A stretch of 8,242 nt of DNA from Bacteroidales bacterium. Lineage in GTDB: Bacteria > Bacteroidota > Bacteroidia > Bacteroidales > NBLH01. The DNA is taken from NCBI GenBank assembly GCA_029933755.1, contig JAOZNO010000131.1:1-8242 (forward strand), given 5' to 3'. The notes beneath the pieces were generated by a model. That model searched no databases. It worked only from the letters and a program-made list of their open reading frames with translations, and was not told where the DNA came from. This document shows positions 1 to 6,173 of this stretch, piece after piece; position 1 is the stretch's first letter, and the number at the start of each line of letters is the position of its first letter. Position numbers and translations under genes: made by a program.

Positions 1-1133
1 TCATCTTTTTGATGGATTTCCATTTCTGCATTATAATTACCAGCAACCACTTCTTCAGCAAATTTCACAGCTTTAAGTATTGGTTTTGTTATTGTTTTTG
101 CCAGAAAAAAAGCAACAATTACAACTAAAAGCATTATAGGAGCTCCCAATTTGAATATGGCATTTCGTAATTCAATCACCTTGTCCGTTATTTCAGATTT
201 ACCTATTGTAGCAATTGCCACCCAGTTAAGACCTTCTATTTTTATAGGTGAATACGCCGCAAGCCTGATATTACCATCCATACCTATTTTTTCACCTATT
301 CCGCTTTCTCCGGCAAATGCTTTTGAAATAAGCTTCCCGGATATTTTATCTCCGGTTTTTTTAAAACCTTTAATATCATTTCGGAAAGATATAACTCCAT
401 CATTTGATTTACCGATTATGTTTATTTTACCAGTTTTGCCAATAAATGAATTTTTATTTATTAATTCATTTAACTGATTTTCATCTATTTGTATAGCAAT
501 TACACCAAGAATCTTTTTTTCTTCATATACAGGCGTGCCAATAAATAGTGTTTGTTTATTATTGTTTGGCTCATAAATTTGGATTTCCACAATCTGAGTT
601 TTTCCCGTTTCAATAACTTTTTTCCAAACTTTTGCAAGATGCGTATTTTTGTATTTTCCATGTATTAAGTTTGCACCCAAATCATCAGCTTTCTTTACCG
701 AGAATATTACATGCCCATGCTGTTTACAAATCAAAAGAATGTCAGAGTAATTAAAAATATTTTTATGGCTATTATAGAATTTACCGTGTTTTTTATGCAG
801 TTTCGCATATTCACTGGTATTAACCGGGAAACCATTTTTTACTCCAGTATTCTTTACTGTACCATAATAATCATGGAGCACATTAAATATTACAACTGCA
901 TCTTTTGCCTCTGCTAAAGACTGAATATCAGAAAAAATAGTATTAAAATATTGTTCTATTTCTGTTGATTTTATTTTTTCTGTAATAACTAATTGTACAT
1001 TCGTATTTTCAATTAAACTTTTCTCTGCATAATATTGGGCAATAAGTCTAACTGACAAACCAACAGCAAAAGCTATTAATAAGAATGTGGCAATTAACTT
1101 TACTGATAATTTAATGTTTTTCAAATTCTTCAT
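1..1133 (-). CDS. dCache-HAMP transmembrane receptor, N-terminal part (probable MCP), cut by the window edge
   Basis: A reading frame open from an ATG at 1133 to the window edge gives 377 residues with no stop. A short basic N-terminus leads into a membrane helix (about residues 9-30). An extracytoplasmic region of about 285 residues follows, and a second membrane helix lies at about 329-346. The external region reads as a double Cache ligand-binding domain: it holds a membrane-distal block with LFIGTPVYEEKKILGVIAI (196-214) and a proximal block ending YSPIKIEGLNWVAIATI (294-310), a typical Cache ending. A HAMP linker starts at about 347 (TITKPI) and the visible part ends QKD, as expected before a HAMP DEIG motif. 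The output domain is outside the window. The chemosensory neighbours favour an MCP signalling domain, but a histidine kinase or other HAMP-linked output is possible. The gap to the hemerythrin stop is 59 bp. The ligand cannot be deduced. Confidence 0.85.
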   Translation of the reverse strand, partial: MKNLKNIKLSVKLIATFLLIAFAVGLSVRLIAQYYAEKSLIENTNVQLVITEKIKSTEIEQYFNTIFSDIQSLAEAKDAVVIFNVLHDYYGTVKNTGVKNGFPVNTSEYAKLHKKHGKFYNSHKNIFNYSDILLICKQHGHVIFSVKKADDLGANLIHGKYKNTHLAKVWKKVIETGKTQIVEIQIYEPNNNKQTLFIGTPVYEEKKILGVIAIQIDENQLNELINKNSFIGKTGKINIIGKSNDGVISFRNDIKGFKKTGDKISGKLISKAFAGESGIGEKIGMDGNIRLAAYSPIKIEGLNWVAIATIGKSEITDKVIELRNAIFKLGAPIMLLVVIVAFFLAKTITKPILKAVKFAEEVVAGNYNAEMEIHQKD

Positions 1134-1171
1134 TTTTAATATAATAATAGTACTATATAATATAATAGCTG

Positions 1172-1190
1172 AATAATACGAAGTATTGTT
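1172..1190 (-). other. Small hairpin just after the hemerythrin stop
   Basis: An 8-bp stem (one G-T pair) with a 3-base loop starts 3 bases past the hemerythrin stop codon. Read on the transcribed strand it is AACAATAC, TTC, GTATTATT. The stem is mostly A-T and no clean run of T follows, so it is at best a weak terminator or a transcript-end stabiliser. It may also be chance in AT-rich DNA. Confidence 0.2.
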
Positions 1191-1192
1191 AT

Positions 1193-1597
1193 TTAGAATT
1201 GCAAGTTATTATTTTCAAAATACTTAGCATATTTTTTATCTTCAACTAAAATATGATTGGCAAACCATTTATTTAGAAAAAAAGTCTGATCAAATAGATT
1301 TATTTTACCATTTAAGAAATCATTTTCTACCTCTTTTATTTTATTCATGAAAACGTGGTGTTGTTCTTTATGTTTATCAGTTTCTGGATAATCATATTTT
1401 TCAAAACATTTTTCTTCTCTTTTAAAATGAACATCAGCATAATCCCATAATTCCTTTAGAAGTTGTTTTACTAATTCATTTTTGTCTACTAGTTTAAAAT
1501 TTTCATATAGTTTATTAATAATCCCTATCAATTTCTGATGTTCGCTGTCAATAATATCAATATTCAAATTAAAAGCTGTTCTCCATTTTACTGTCAT
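1193..1597 (-). CDS. Bacteriohemerythrin (O2-binding di-iron protein)
   Basis: A 134-residue single-domain hemerythrin, the normal length for bacterial stand-alone members. All seven expected di-iron ligands are visible: His20 (IDSEHQKL), His57 and Glu61 (HFKREE), His76 and His80 (HKEQHH), and His115 and Asp120 (NHILVED). Trp5 near the N-terminus is also typical. The family binds O2 reversibly at the di-iron centre in a four-helix bundle and serves in O2 storage, delivery or sensing. There is no signal peptide or membrane segment, so it should be cytoplasmic. It lies 32 bp downstream of an MCP with no sensor domain and 59 bp upstream of another receptor, suggesting co-transcription with them. 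A role in aerotaxis or in protecting or supplying the receptors is inference. The region before the ATG is A-rich, without a recognisable Shine-Dalgarno sequence. Confidence 0.93.
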   Translation of the reverse strand: MTVKWRTAFNLNIDIIDSEHQKLIGIINKLYENFKLVDKNELVKQLLKELWDYADVHFKREEKCFEKYDYPETDKHKEQHHVFMNKIKEVENDFLNGKINLFDQTFFLNKWFANHILVEDKKYAKYFENNNLQF

Positions 1598-1629
1598 AAC
1601 ATTTTACTTTTATATCTTTTTATAATTGC

Positions 1630-3018
1630 TTAATAGCTTTCAAACTCATCATCATCTCCACCCGATTCTTTTAAATTTAAATTAAAACCTTCTTTTTCTG
1701 TATTATTCGGCACTTTAATTTCTGAAATTTTATTTTCATTTTCTTCCTGCTTATTTTTCACAACAATATTCTTAGCAGTTAGCTTAGTTTCTGCTGTTTG
1801 AAAAAAAGCTACAGTTTCTTTCAGTTGTACAGCTTGTAGTGACATGTTTTTTGAGCTGACTGCCATTTGATCGGCTGCCGAACTATTTTGTGTTATTACC
1901 TTAGTTAGTTCCTGAATTGCATCGTTTATTTGATTAGCCCCGGAATTTTGCTCATTGCCTGCATTGGCAATTTCCTGAACCAATACAGAAGTTTTTTGTA
2001 TTTCGGGCGTTATTTCAGATAATAGTGTGCCTGATTCTTCTGATATAGTAACACTTTTACCTACAAGTTCGTCTATTTCTTGTGCTGCCGTTTGACTATT
2101 TTCTGCTAATTTTCTGATTTCTGTTGCTACTACGGCAAAACCTTTCCCTTGTTCACCAGCCCTTGCTGCTTCAATTGCAGCATTAATCGCTAAAATATCT
2201 GTTTTTTCTGCAATATCACCAATTATGGTTATTTTTTTGGCTATTTCTTTCATAGCATTAAGGGTTACTTTAAATGATTCATTTCCCTCAATAATACTCT
2301 CAGCAGCCTTAACTGAAATTTTTTCAGCAACTAATGCATTTTCCGTATTTTGATTAACATTTGCTGTCATTTCTTCCATTGATGCTGAAACTTCTTCTGT
2401 TGAAGATGCTTGTTCGTTTGAGCCGGAAGCAATTTGTTCGGCAGATGCACTTATTTCTTCACTACTTACAACAAACCTATCGGAAGAAATAGTAATTTGT
2501 TCAATAACATTTTTCAGGTTTAAAAGCATTTTTTTTAATGCACTATCCAGTTCGTTTTTATCCGATAATTCTTTTGTGTCTACTAATAAGTTACCATTTG
2601 CTATGCTATTCGCAATATTTACACTCTGTTGTAGGTTTACAAGCATGGAGTTTATGGCATTGGCAAGTATTCCAATCTCATCTTCTCTCGTAAAATTATT
2701 CGTATCTAAATTATTTATAAAATTACCTTCTGAAATAGCTAAAGCTTGATTTGCTAAAACTGAAAGCCTATTAATTTGGTTAAAAATATATTTTAACAAA
2801 CCAATAAATACAATTAAACCTAATGGCCCTAACCAAATTAATTGAATAAAGCCATCTTTTGCTATTATAAATGATGCAAAAGCCAATGTTTCACCCAAGA
2901 TTAGCATATTAATGCCAATCTTTACAGTTAATGATTTTTTAAATATTAACTTAAAAGTGATAAATGAAATAGTCCCCATTAAAACTAATACGCCTAAAAA
3001 ATAAAGATGAGTTTCCAT
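1630..3018 (-). CDS. Methyl-accepting chemotaxis protein without an extracytoplasmic sensor domain
   Basis: A 462-residue receptor. Three closely spaced hydrophobic segments (about 5-25, 33-53 and 59-79) form the membrane part, with only short loops and no Cache, 4HB or PAS sensor. A HAMP domain follows (about 80-130, with DEIGILANAINSM), then a second HAMP-like stretch (about 131-170). The signalling domain includes candidate methylation pairs (EQ at 194-195 and 202-203, EE at 208-209 and 215-216) and the conserved hairpin tip at 264-308 around AINAAIEAARAGEQGKGF. The tip binds CheA and CheW. The tail from about 410 is a charged, Asn/Lys/Glu-rich linker ending in EFESY, which fits the CheR/CheB tether pattern x-[HFYW]-x-x-[HFYW]. 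The gene lies 31 bp after cheW. Its input may come from the membrane segments, from energy state, or from a partner such as the adjacent hemerythrin; this last is inference. Confidence 0.93.
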   Translation of the reverse strand: METHLYFLGVLVLMGTISFITFKLIFKKSLTVKIGINMLILGETLAFASFIIAKDGFIQLIWLGPLGLIVFIGLLKYIFNQINRLSVLANQALAISEGNFINNLDTNNFTREDEIGILANAINSMLVNLQQSVNIANSIANGNLLVDTKELSDKNELDSALKKMLLNLKNVIEQITISSDRFVVSSEEISASAEQIASGSNEQASSTEEVSASMEEMTANVNQNTENALVAEKISVKAAESIIEGNESFKVTLNAMKEIAKKITIIGDIAEKTDILAINAAIEAARAGEQGKGFAVVATEIRKLAENSQTAAQEIDELVGKSVTISEESGTLLSEITPEIQKTSVLVQEIANAGNEQNSGANQINDAIQELTKVITQNSSAADQMAVSSKNMSLQAVQLKETVAFFQTAETKLTAKNIVVKNKQEENENKISEIKVPNNTEKEGFNLNLKESGGDDDEFESY

Positions 3019-3049
3019 GATTTTTTTTTAATTAAAATGTAACAAATGA

Positions 3050-3532
3050 TTATTTAGAGTTTGTTTTTTTAGATATGATTTCTATTTCTTTATCCGAAAA
3101 AACTTTCTCAATATTAAGAAGCATAAAAAAATCATTATTTTTATGTATCATTCCTGTTAAATATTCAGGATTGTATTTTGAGCCAAATTCAGGAATATCT
3201 TTTATCTCTTCATCGGTTATATCAAAAACATCTTTAACGCCATCAACTATAGCAGCAAATTTTATTGAGTTTTCATCAATAACTATATCCATTACTATTA
3301 TTATATTTTTATTGCTGCTTTCAGGGAAATTAAATTTTTTCCGAAAGTTTATAACTGGTATAATATCACCCCTGAAACTTATCATCCCGGCTATATATTT
3401 TGGTGCATCCGGCACCTCTACCAGTTTATATTCAAGTATAACTTCCAAAACTTTTTCTACGCTTACAGCAAATAACTCGTTATGAAGTTTAAATGTCAGA
3501 TAAGAACTTAAAGTTGCTTTTTTTTCTGTCAT
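3050..3532 (-). CDS. cheW: Chemotaxis coupling protein CheW
   Basis: A 160-residue single CheW domain, close to the usual length. Landmarks are the first beta strand YLTFKLHNELFAVSVEKVLE (11-30), the VPDAPKYIAGM segment (40-50), and the signature FRGDIIPVINFRKKF (53-67), whose Arg54-Gly55 is the conserved receptor/kinase contact region. The second half (about 76-148) holds the second barrel, ending MLLNIEKVF. CheW links the MCP tip to the P5 domain of CheA in cytoplasmic arrays. It is followed 31 bp later by the MCP and preceded by cheA, but the 208-bp cheA-cheW gap is unusually long for this cluster and is filled by inverted repeat arrays. CheW may therefore be translated at a different level from CheA, or have its own promoter in that gap. 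I found no clear TAnnTTTG box there. Confidence 0.95.
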   Translation of the reverse strand: MTEKKATLSSYLTFKLHNELFAVSVEKVLEVILEYKLVEVPDAPKYIAGMISFRGDIIPVINFRKKFNFPESSNKNIIIVMDIVIDENSIKFAAIVDGVKDVFDITDEEIKDIPEFGSKYNPEYLTGMIHKNNDFFMLLNIEKVFSDKEIEIISKKTNSK

Positions 3533-3553
3533 GATTATTTGAATTAAAGATTA

Positions 3554-3588
3554 AAAGACCGAAGACGGAAGATCGAAGCCGGAAGTTA
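3554..3588. repeat. Degenerate 7-bp tandem repeat array, arm 1 (plus orientation)
   Basis: Contiguous heptads on the plus strand follow an incomplete unit ending agacc: gaagacg (3561), gaagatc (3568), gaagccg (3575), then a last unit starting gaag (3582). They share the consensus gaagacg, which also appears in the opposite orientation at 3683-3736. The array is much more GC-rich than the surrounding DNA and lies 21 bp upstream of the cheW start codon. Confidence 0.75.
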
Positions 3589-3682
3589 TTAACTCTGTAC
3601 TTTTAAAATTATATTTTTTATGTATATATATTATTTAAAAATCGACGAGGTTTTAGAGACTTTACAGCTTGTATATTTGTAT
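3589..3682. other. Non-coding AT-rich core between the two inverted heptad arrays
   Basis: About 94 bp with no open frame of note. It is mostly A and T, apart from a short patch near atcgacgagg (3642-3651). It separates the two inverted arms, so the whole 3554-3736 block has the outline of a small inverted-repeat element or a long transcript hairpin. No target-site duplication is evident. Confidence 0.5.
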
Positions 3683-3736
3683 AATCTTCCGTCTCACATC
3701 TTCTATCTCCTGTTTTCTGCCTCCCGTCTTCTGTCT
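3683..3736. repeat. Degenerate 7-bp tandem repeat array, arm 2 (minus orientation)
   Basis: Read on the minus strand, seven contiguous heptads with consensus GAAGACG occupy 3731-3683: GAAGACG, GGAGGCA, GAAAACA, GGAGATA, GAAGATG, TGAGACG, GAAGATT. A partial unit AGACA precedes them (3736-3732). The array begins 4 bases after the cheA stop codon (TGA, 3743-3741). Its outer end, AAGACAGAAGACGG, matches the outer end of arm 1 (AAGACCGAAGACGG) except at one base, so the two arms could pair. Confidence 0.75.
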
Positions 3737-3740
3737 TAAA

Positions 3741-5714
3741 TCATTTATGATAAAATTCTATTAGTTTACTTGTATCAATTATATATGAGATATTACCATC
3801 AGCCATAAGGCTTCCGCCTGACAAAAACTCGTTGACTTCCATAGCTTTCCCCAAAGGTTTAACAACAGCCTGAAATTCTCCAATTATTTTATCCACAATT
3901 ATTGCTGTGTTTTTATCTTCTTTTTTAATAACAATTGCTTTTTGTGTAGCTAAAAAATCCTTTTCCGGTTTAAAAATTTCTCTTAGACTGATATATGGTA
4001 TTAAATCATTATTAAGTTTTAAATAATTACTTTCAGAACTATTTATATCTTCTTGTTTACTTAATTCGCAACGTTCAATTTCTTCTAATGGAATAGAGAA
4101 ATATATGTTACCAGTTTGTACTAATAAGGTGTCAACAATTGATAATGACAAAGGGAGCTTTAAAGTAATGGTAGTTCCAACTGCATGTTCAGATTCAATT
4201 TCTATATCACCCCTAAGTTTTGAAACTTCTGATTTCACAACATCCATTCCTACTCCCCGACCAGAAACGGCAGTTACATTATCTGCTGTAGAAAACCCGG
4301 ATCTTAATGTTAAATTAAAGATATCTTTATCACTTAATTTATCACCCTGTTTTATCAAGTTGTTTTGTATTGCCTTTTGTACTATTTTTTCTTTATCAAT
4401 ACCACCACCATCATCAATAATTTGTACATGTACATAAGCTCCTGAACGAAATGATTTCATCTTAATATTTCCATGAGATGTTTTCCCTCTTTGGGTTCGT
4501 GTTTCTGTATCTTCAATTCCATGGTCAATACTATTACGGACAATATGCAACAAGGGTGACAACAGACTGTCAACAATCGTCTTATCAAGCTCAGTACTTA
4601 GCCCCTCATAAGTGAATTGCACTTCTTTTTTTAGTTGTATTGCTGTATCCCTGATAAGTCGTTCAAGGTTTACTCTTATAGTATCAAGTTCAACCAGGCG
4701 AATTTCAAAAACATCATTTTTTAATTGAGTGGTAATTTCTTCAAGCTTATCGGCTAGTTCAAGTATTTCCTTATAACCTTTTAAAGCAGCTGTAAGTTTT
4801 ATTTCAGATTTCAAGGTAATTAATGCACTTACCCTGTTCATTAAATCATCCAATTTCGTAGCATTTACACGAAGTGTTGTATTTTTTTGTTGGACAATAT
4901 CTGTCTGCTCTTTATTACCTATTGGTTTTTCTTGTATAGTTTCTGGTGCTATATTATTTGCAAGTTCAGATATTTGTTCAGGAGTTCTTATTTTATTTGC
5001 ATCACTTTGATCACTAATTACTTGTATAAAATCTTCGTTTAACAATAAATTCTGGTCAGAAACATGTGTTATTTCACATTCAAGATCAACAAACATCATT
5101 ATTTCTTCCAACTCATCAATATCCTCTTTTGTGGCAATAAATATTTCCCAACAAACAGAATATTTTTCATCATCGTCAATATTTTTAGGAATTACTAATG
5201 TTTTTCCAATATTATTAATCTGTGTAAATATTGCTCTAAGATTAACTCCTCTTTCTTCAACATCAACATCAGGCTCAAAATTGATATAATAAAGATTTTG
5301 TCCCTCACTTTTATTTTGCTCTTTTTCAGATTCCAACTCATCGTTTGAGAAAAAATCATTTAGCTCTTCAAGTGTTTTATTGTATTTATTCGCAATACTC
5401 GTATCATTTTTATCATCGTGCAATAATCTACGGATTAAATCAGAAACTGAAAAAGAAAGATTAATTATTTTTTCAGAAACGGCAATCTCTCCATTTTGAA
5501 TCTTACTATAAATATTCTCCGTTTTATGAGCTATTTCTACAATTCTATCATATCCAAACATAGAGCCTGAGCCCTTTAATGTATGCATACTTCTAAAAAT
5601 ACTTTCTAAAATAGATTCACTCTTTGTGTCTTTTTCAAACGCCAGCAAATCACGTTCTAAATTTTCTAGTAACTCTGTTGCTTCATCAATAAATTTTTGT
5701 TTGAACTGCTCCAT
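3741..5714 (-). CDS. cheA: Chemotaxis histidine kinase CheA
   Basis: A 657-residue CheA with the standard P1-P5 order. P1/HPt spans about 1-125, with the phospho-accepting His44 in FRSMHTLKGSGSMFG. A P2-like response-regulator-binding domain lies at about 140-220, followed by a flexible linker to about 278. P3 dimerisation covers about 279-370 (RVNATKLDDLMNRVSALI). P4/HATPase covers about 371-520, with the N box HIVRNSIDHGIE (390-401), the G1 box DDGGGID (434-440), and the F and G2 boxes (FSTADN, GRGVGM, 474-490). The P5 CheW-like domain runs from about 521 to 657. All catalytic motifs are intact. There is no C-terminal receiver, unlike FrzE-type kinases, so phosphate must go to separate receivers such as the two REC-REC proteins upstream. 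The ATG at 5714 sits 5 bases past the 8-bp repeat array that follows the four-helix-bundle gene, and the stop abuts the heptad array. The protein is cytoplasmic. Confidence 0.97.
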   Translation of the reverse strand: MEQFKQKFIDEATELLENLERDLLAFEKDTKSESILESIFRSMHTLKGSGSMFGYDRIVEIAHKTENIYSKIQNGEIAVSEKIINLSFSVSDLIRRLLHDDKNDTSIANKYNKTLEELNDFFSNDELESEKEQNKSEGQNLYYINFEPDVDVEERGVNLRAIFTQINNIGKTLVIPKNIDDDEKYSVCWEIFIATKEDIDELEEIMMFVDLECEITHVSDQNLLLNEDFIQVISDQSDANKIRTPEQISELANNIAPETIQEKPIGNKEQTDIVQQKNTTLRVNATKLDDLMNRVSALITLKSEIKLTAALKGYKEILELADKLEEITTQLKNDVFEIRLVELDTIRVNLERLIRDTAIQLKKEVQFTYEGLSTELDKTIVDSLLSPLLHIVRNSIDHGIEDTETRTQRGKTSHGNIKMKSFRSGAYVHVQIIDDGGGIDKEKIVQKAIQNNLIKQGDKLSDKDIFNLTLRSGFSTADNVTAVSGRGVGMDVVKSEVSKLRGDIEIESEHAVGTTITLKLPLSLSIVDTLLVQTGNIYFSIPLEEIERCELSKQEDINSSESNYLKLNNDLIPYISLREIFKPEKDFLATQKAIVIKKEDKNTAIIVDKIIGEFQAVVKPLGKAMEVNEFLSGGSLMADGNISYIIDTSKLIEFYHK

Positions 5715-5719
5715 TGTAC

Positions 5720-5759
5720 AAGTTTTGAAATTCTAAAATTTTGAATTTTTGAAAATTTA
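5720..5759. repeat. Degenerate 8-bp tandem repeat array downstream of the four-helix-bundle gene
   Basis: Five contiguous octamers on the plus strand: aagttttg (5720), aaattcta (5728), aaattttg (5736), aatttttg (5744), aaaattta (5752), approximate consensus AAnTTTTG. The array fills the gap between the four-helix-bundle stop and the cheA start, so it also forms the cheA leader. The first unit is the exact reverse complement of the unit at 6140-6147 on the other side of the gene. Units 5736-5742 and 5752-5758 can also pair locally as an all-AT stem. Confidence 0.6.
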
Positions 5760-5760
5760 A

Positions 5761-6120
5761 CTAAAGTTTTTGTTTAATCCTTTTTCTTGTTGAAGCTAAA
5801 ATTTTTAATATTTCAGTAGTTTCAACAATTAAATCATTTAATTTATTTTCTGTAACGATATCTGCTTCTACCAAAATTTCAAACCAAAACAATGTCTCAT
5901 CGGCCTCTTCAACACAGATACAAAGTTTAGAATAATATTCTTTTGTAGACCTTGCTCTGCAAGCTGCTCTAAAATTTGCAGCTACTGAGGTAGAACTACG
6001 TATAAATTGGTTTCCAATTATTTTAATAATCTCATCTTTTTTTAATTGGGCATACATTTTTATTACCCTAACGGCGAGTTTTTTTGTTCGGTTCTTTAAA
6101 TCTTCATTAAAATTTTCCAT
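5761..6120 (-). CDS. Four-helix-bundle protein, 23S rRNA intervening-sequence (IVP/S23) family
   Basis: A 119-residue, almost wholly helical protein with the family pattern: a basic N-terminal helix (LKNRTKKLAVRVIKMYAQ), then GNQFIRSSTSVAANFRAA (36-53), then KEYYSKLCICVEEADETLFW (60-79), and a final helix ending in Lys/Arg. Family members were first found encoded in intervening sequences of 23S rRNA, form small helical-bundle oligomers, and are related to the Avd protein of diversity-generating retroelements. Molecular function is mostly unknown. No rRNA, reverse transcriptase or variable repeat is present here, so this is an orphan copy. It separates the response regulators from cheA in a same-strand operon and is bracketed by inverted 8-bp repeat arrays, which suggests insertion as a small cassette. 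A chemosensory role is possible but nothing in the sequence supports it. TAG is its stop codon. Confidence 0.9.
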   Translation of the reverse strand: MENFNEDLKNRTKKLAVRVIKMYAQLKKDEIIKIIGNQFIRSSTSVAANFRAACRARSTKEYYSKLCICVEEADETLFWFEILVEADIVTENKLNDLIVETTEILKILASTRKRIKQKL

Positions 6121-6135
6121 GAGTTTATTTTATTT

Positions 6136-6171
6136 AATTCAAAACTTCTCAATTTCCCAATTTCATAACTT
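6136..6171. repeat. Degenerate 8-bp tandem repeat array upstream of the four-helix-bundle gene
   Basis: Four contiguous octamers, given on the plus strand: caaaactt (6140), ctcaattt (6148), cccaattt (6156), cataactt (6164), with a partial aatt at 6136. On the minus strand they read AAGTTATG, AAATTGGG, AAATTGAG, AAGTTTTG. This is the inverted counterpart of the array at 5720-5759: 6136-6147 matches the reverse complement of 5720-5732 with one base inserted. It occupies most of the gap between the upstream regulator gene and this gene. Confidence 0.6.
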
Positions 6172-6173
6172 AC

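Noticed and set aside
151..477. Plus-strand open frame of 108 codons
   Set aside because: It lies opposite the dCache receptor, whose minus-strand frame encodes a coherent membrane-Cache-membrane-HAMP protein. The plus-strand translation has no family signature and looks like a shadow.
3075..3485. Plus-strand open frame of 136 codons rich in Ser, Ile and Phe
   Set aside because: It is antisense to cheW, which carries clear family motifs. The hydrophobic composition is what the complement of an AT-rich gene gives.
3554..3736. CRISPR array
   Set aside because: The repeats are 7 bp, contiguous, degenerate and in opposite orientation on the two sides. There are no regular spacers and no cas genes.
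4105..4437. Plus-strand open frame of 110 codons
   Set aside because: It is antisense to the CheA HATPase and P5 region and has no recognisable features.
5761..6120. Accessory variability determinant (Avd) of a diversity-generating retroelement
   Set aside because: The fold family is related, but no reverse transcriptase, template repeat or variable repeat is visible in the window.
5761..6120. Intervening sequence within a 23S rRNA gene
   Set aside because: The flanks are protein-coding genes and inverted octamer arrays, and no rRNA sequence is seen.
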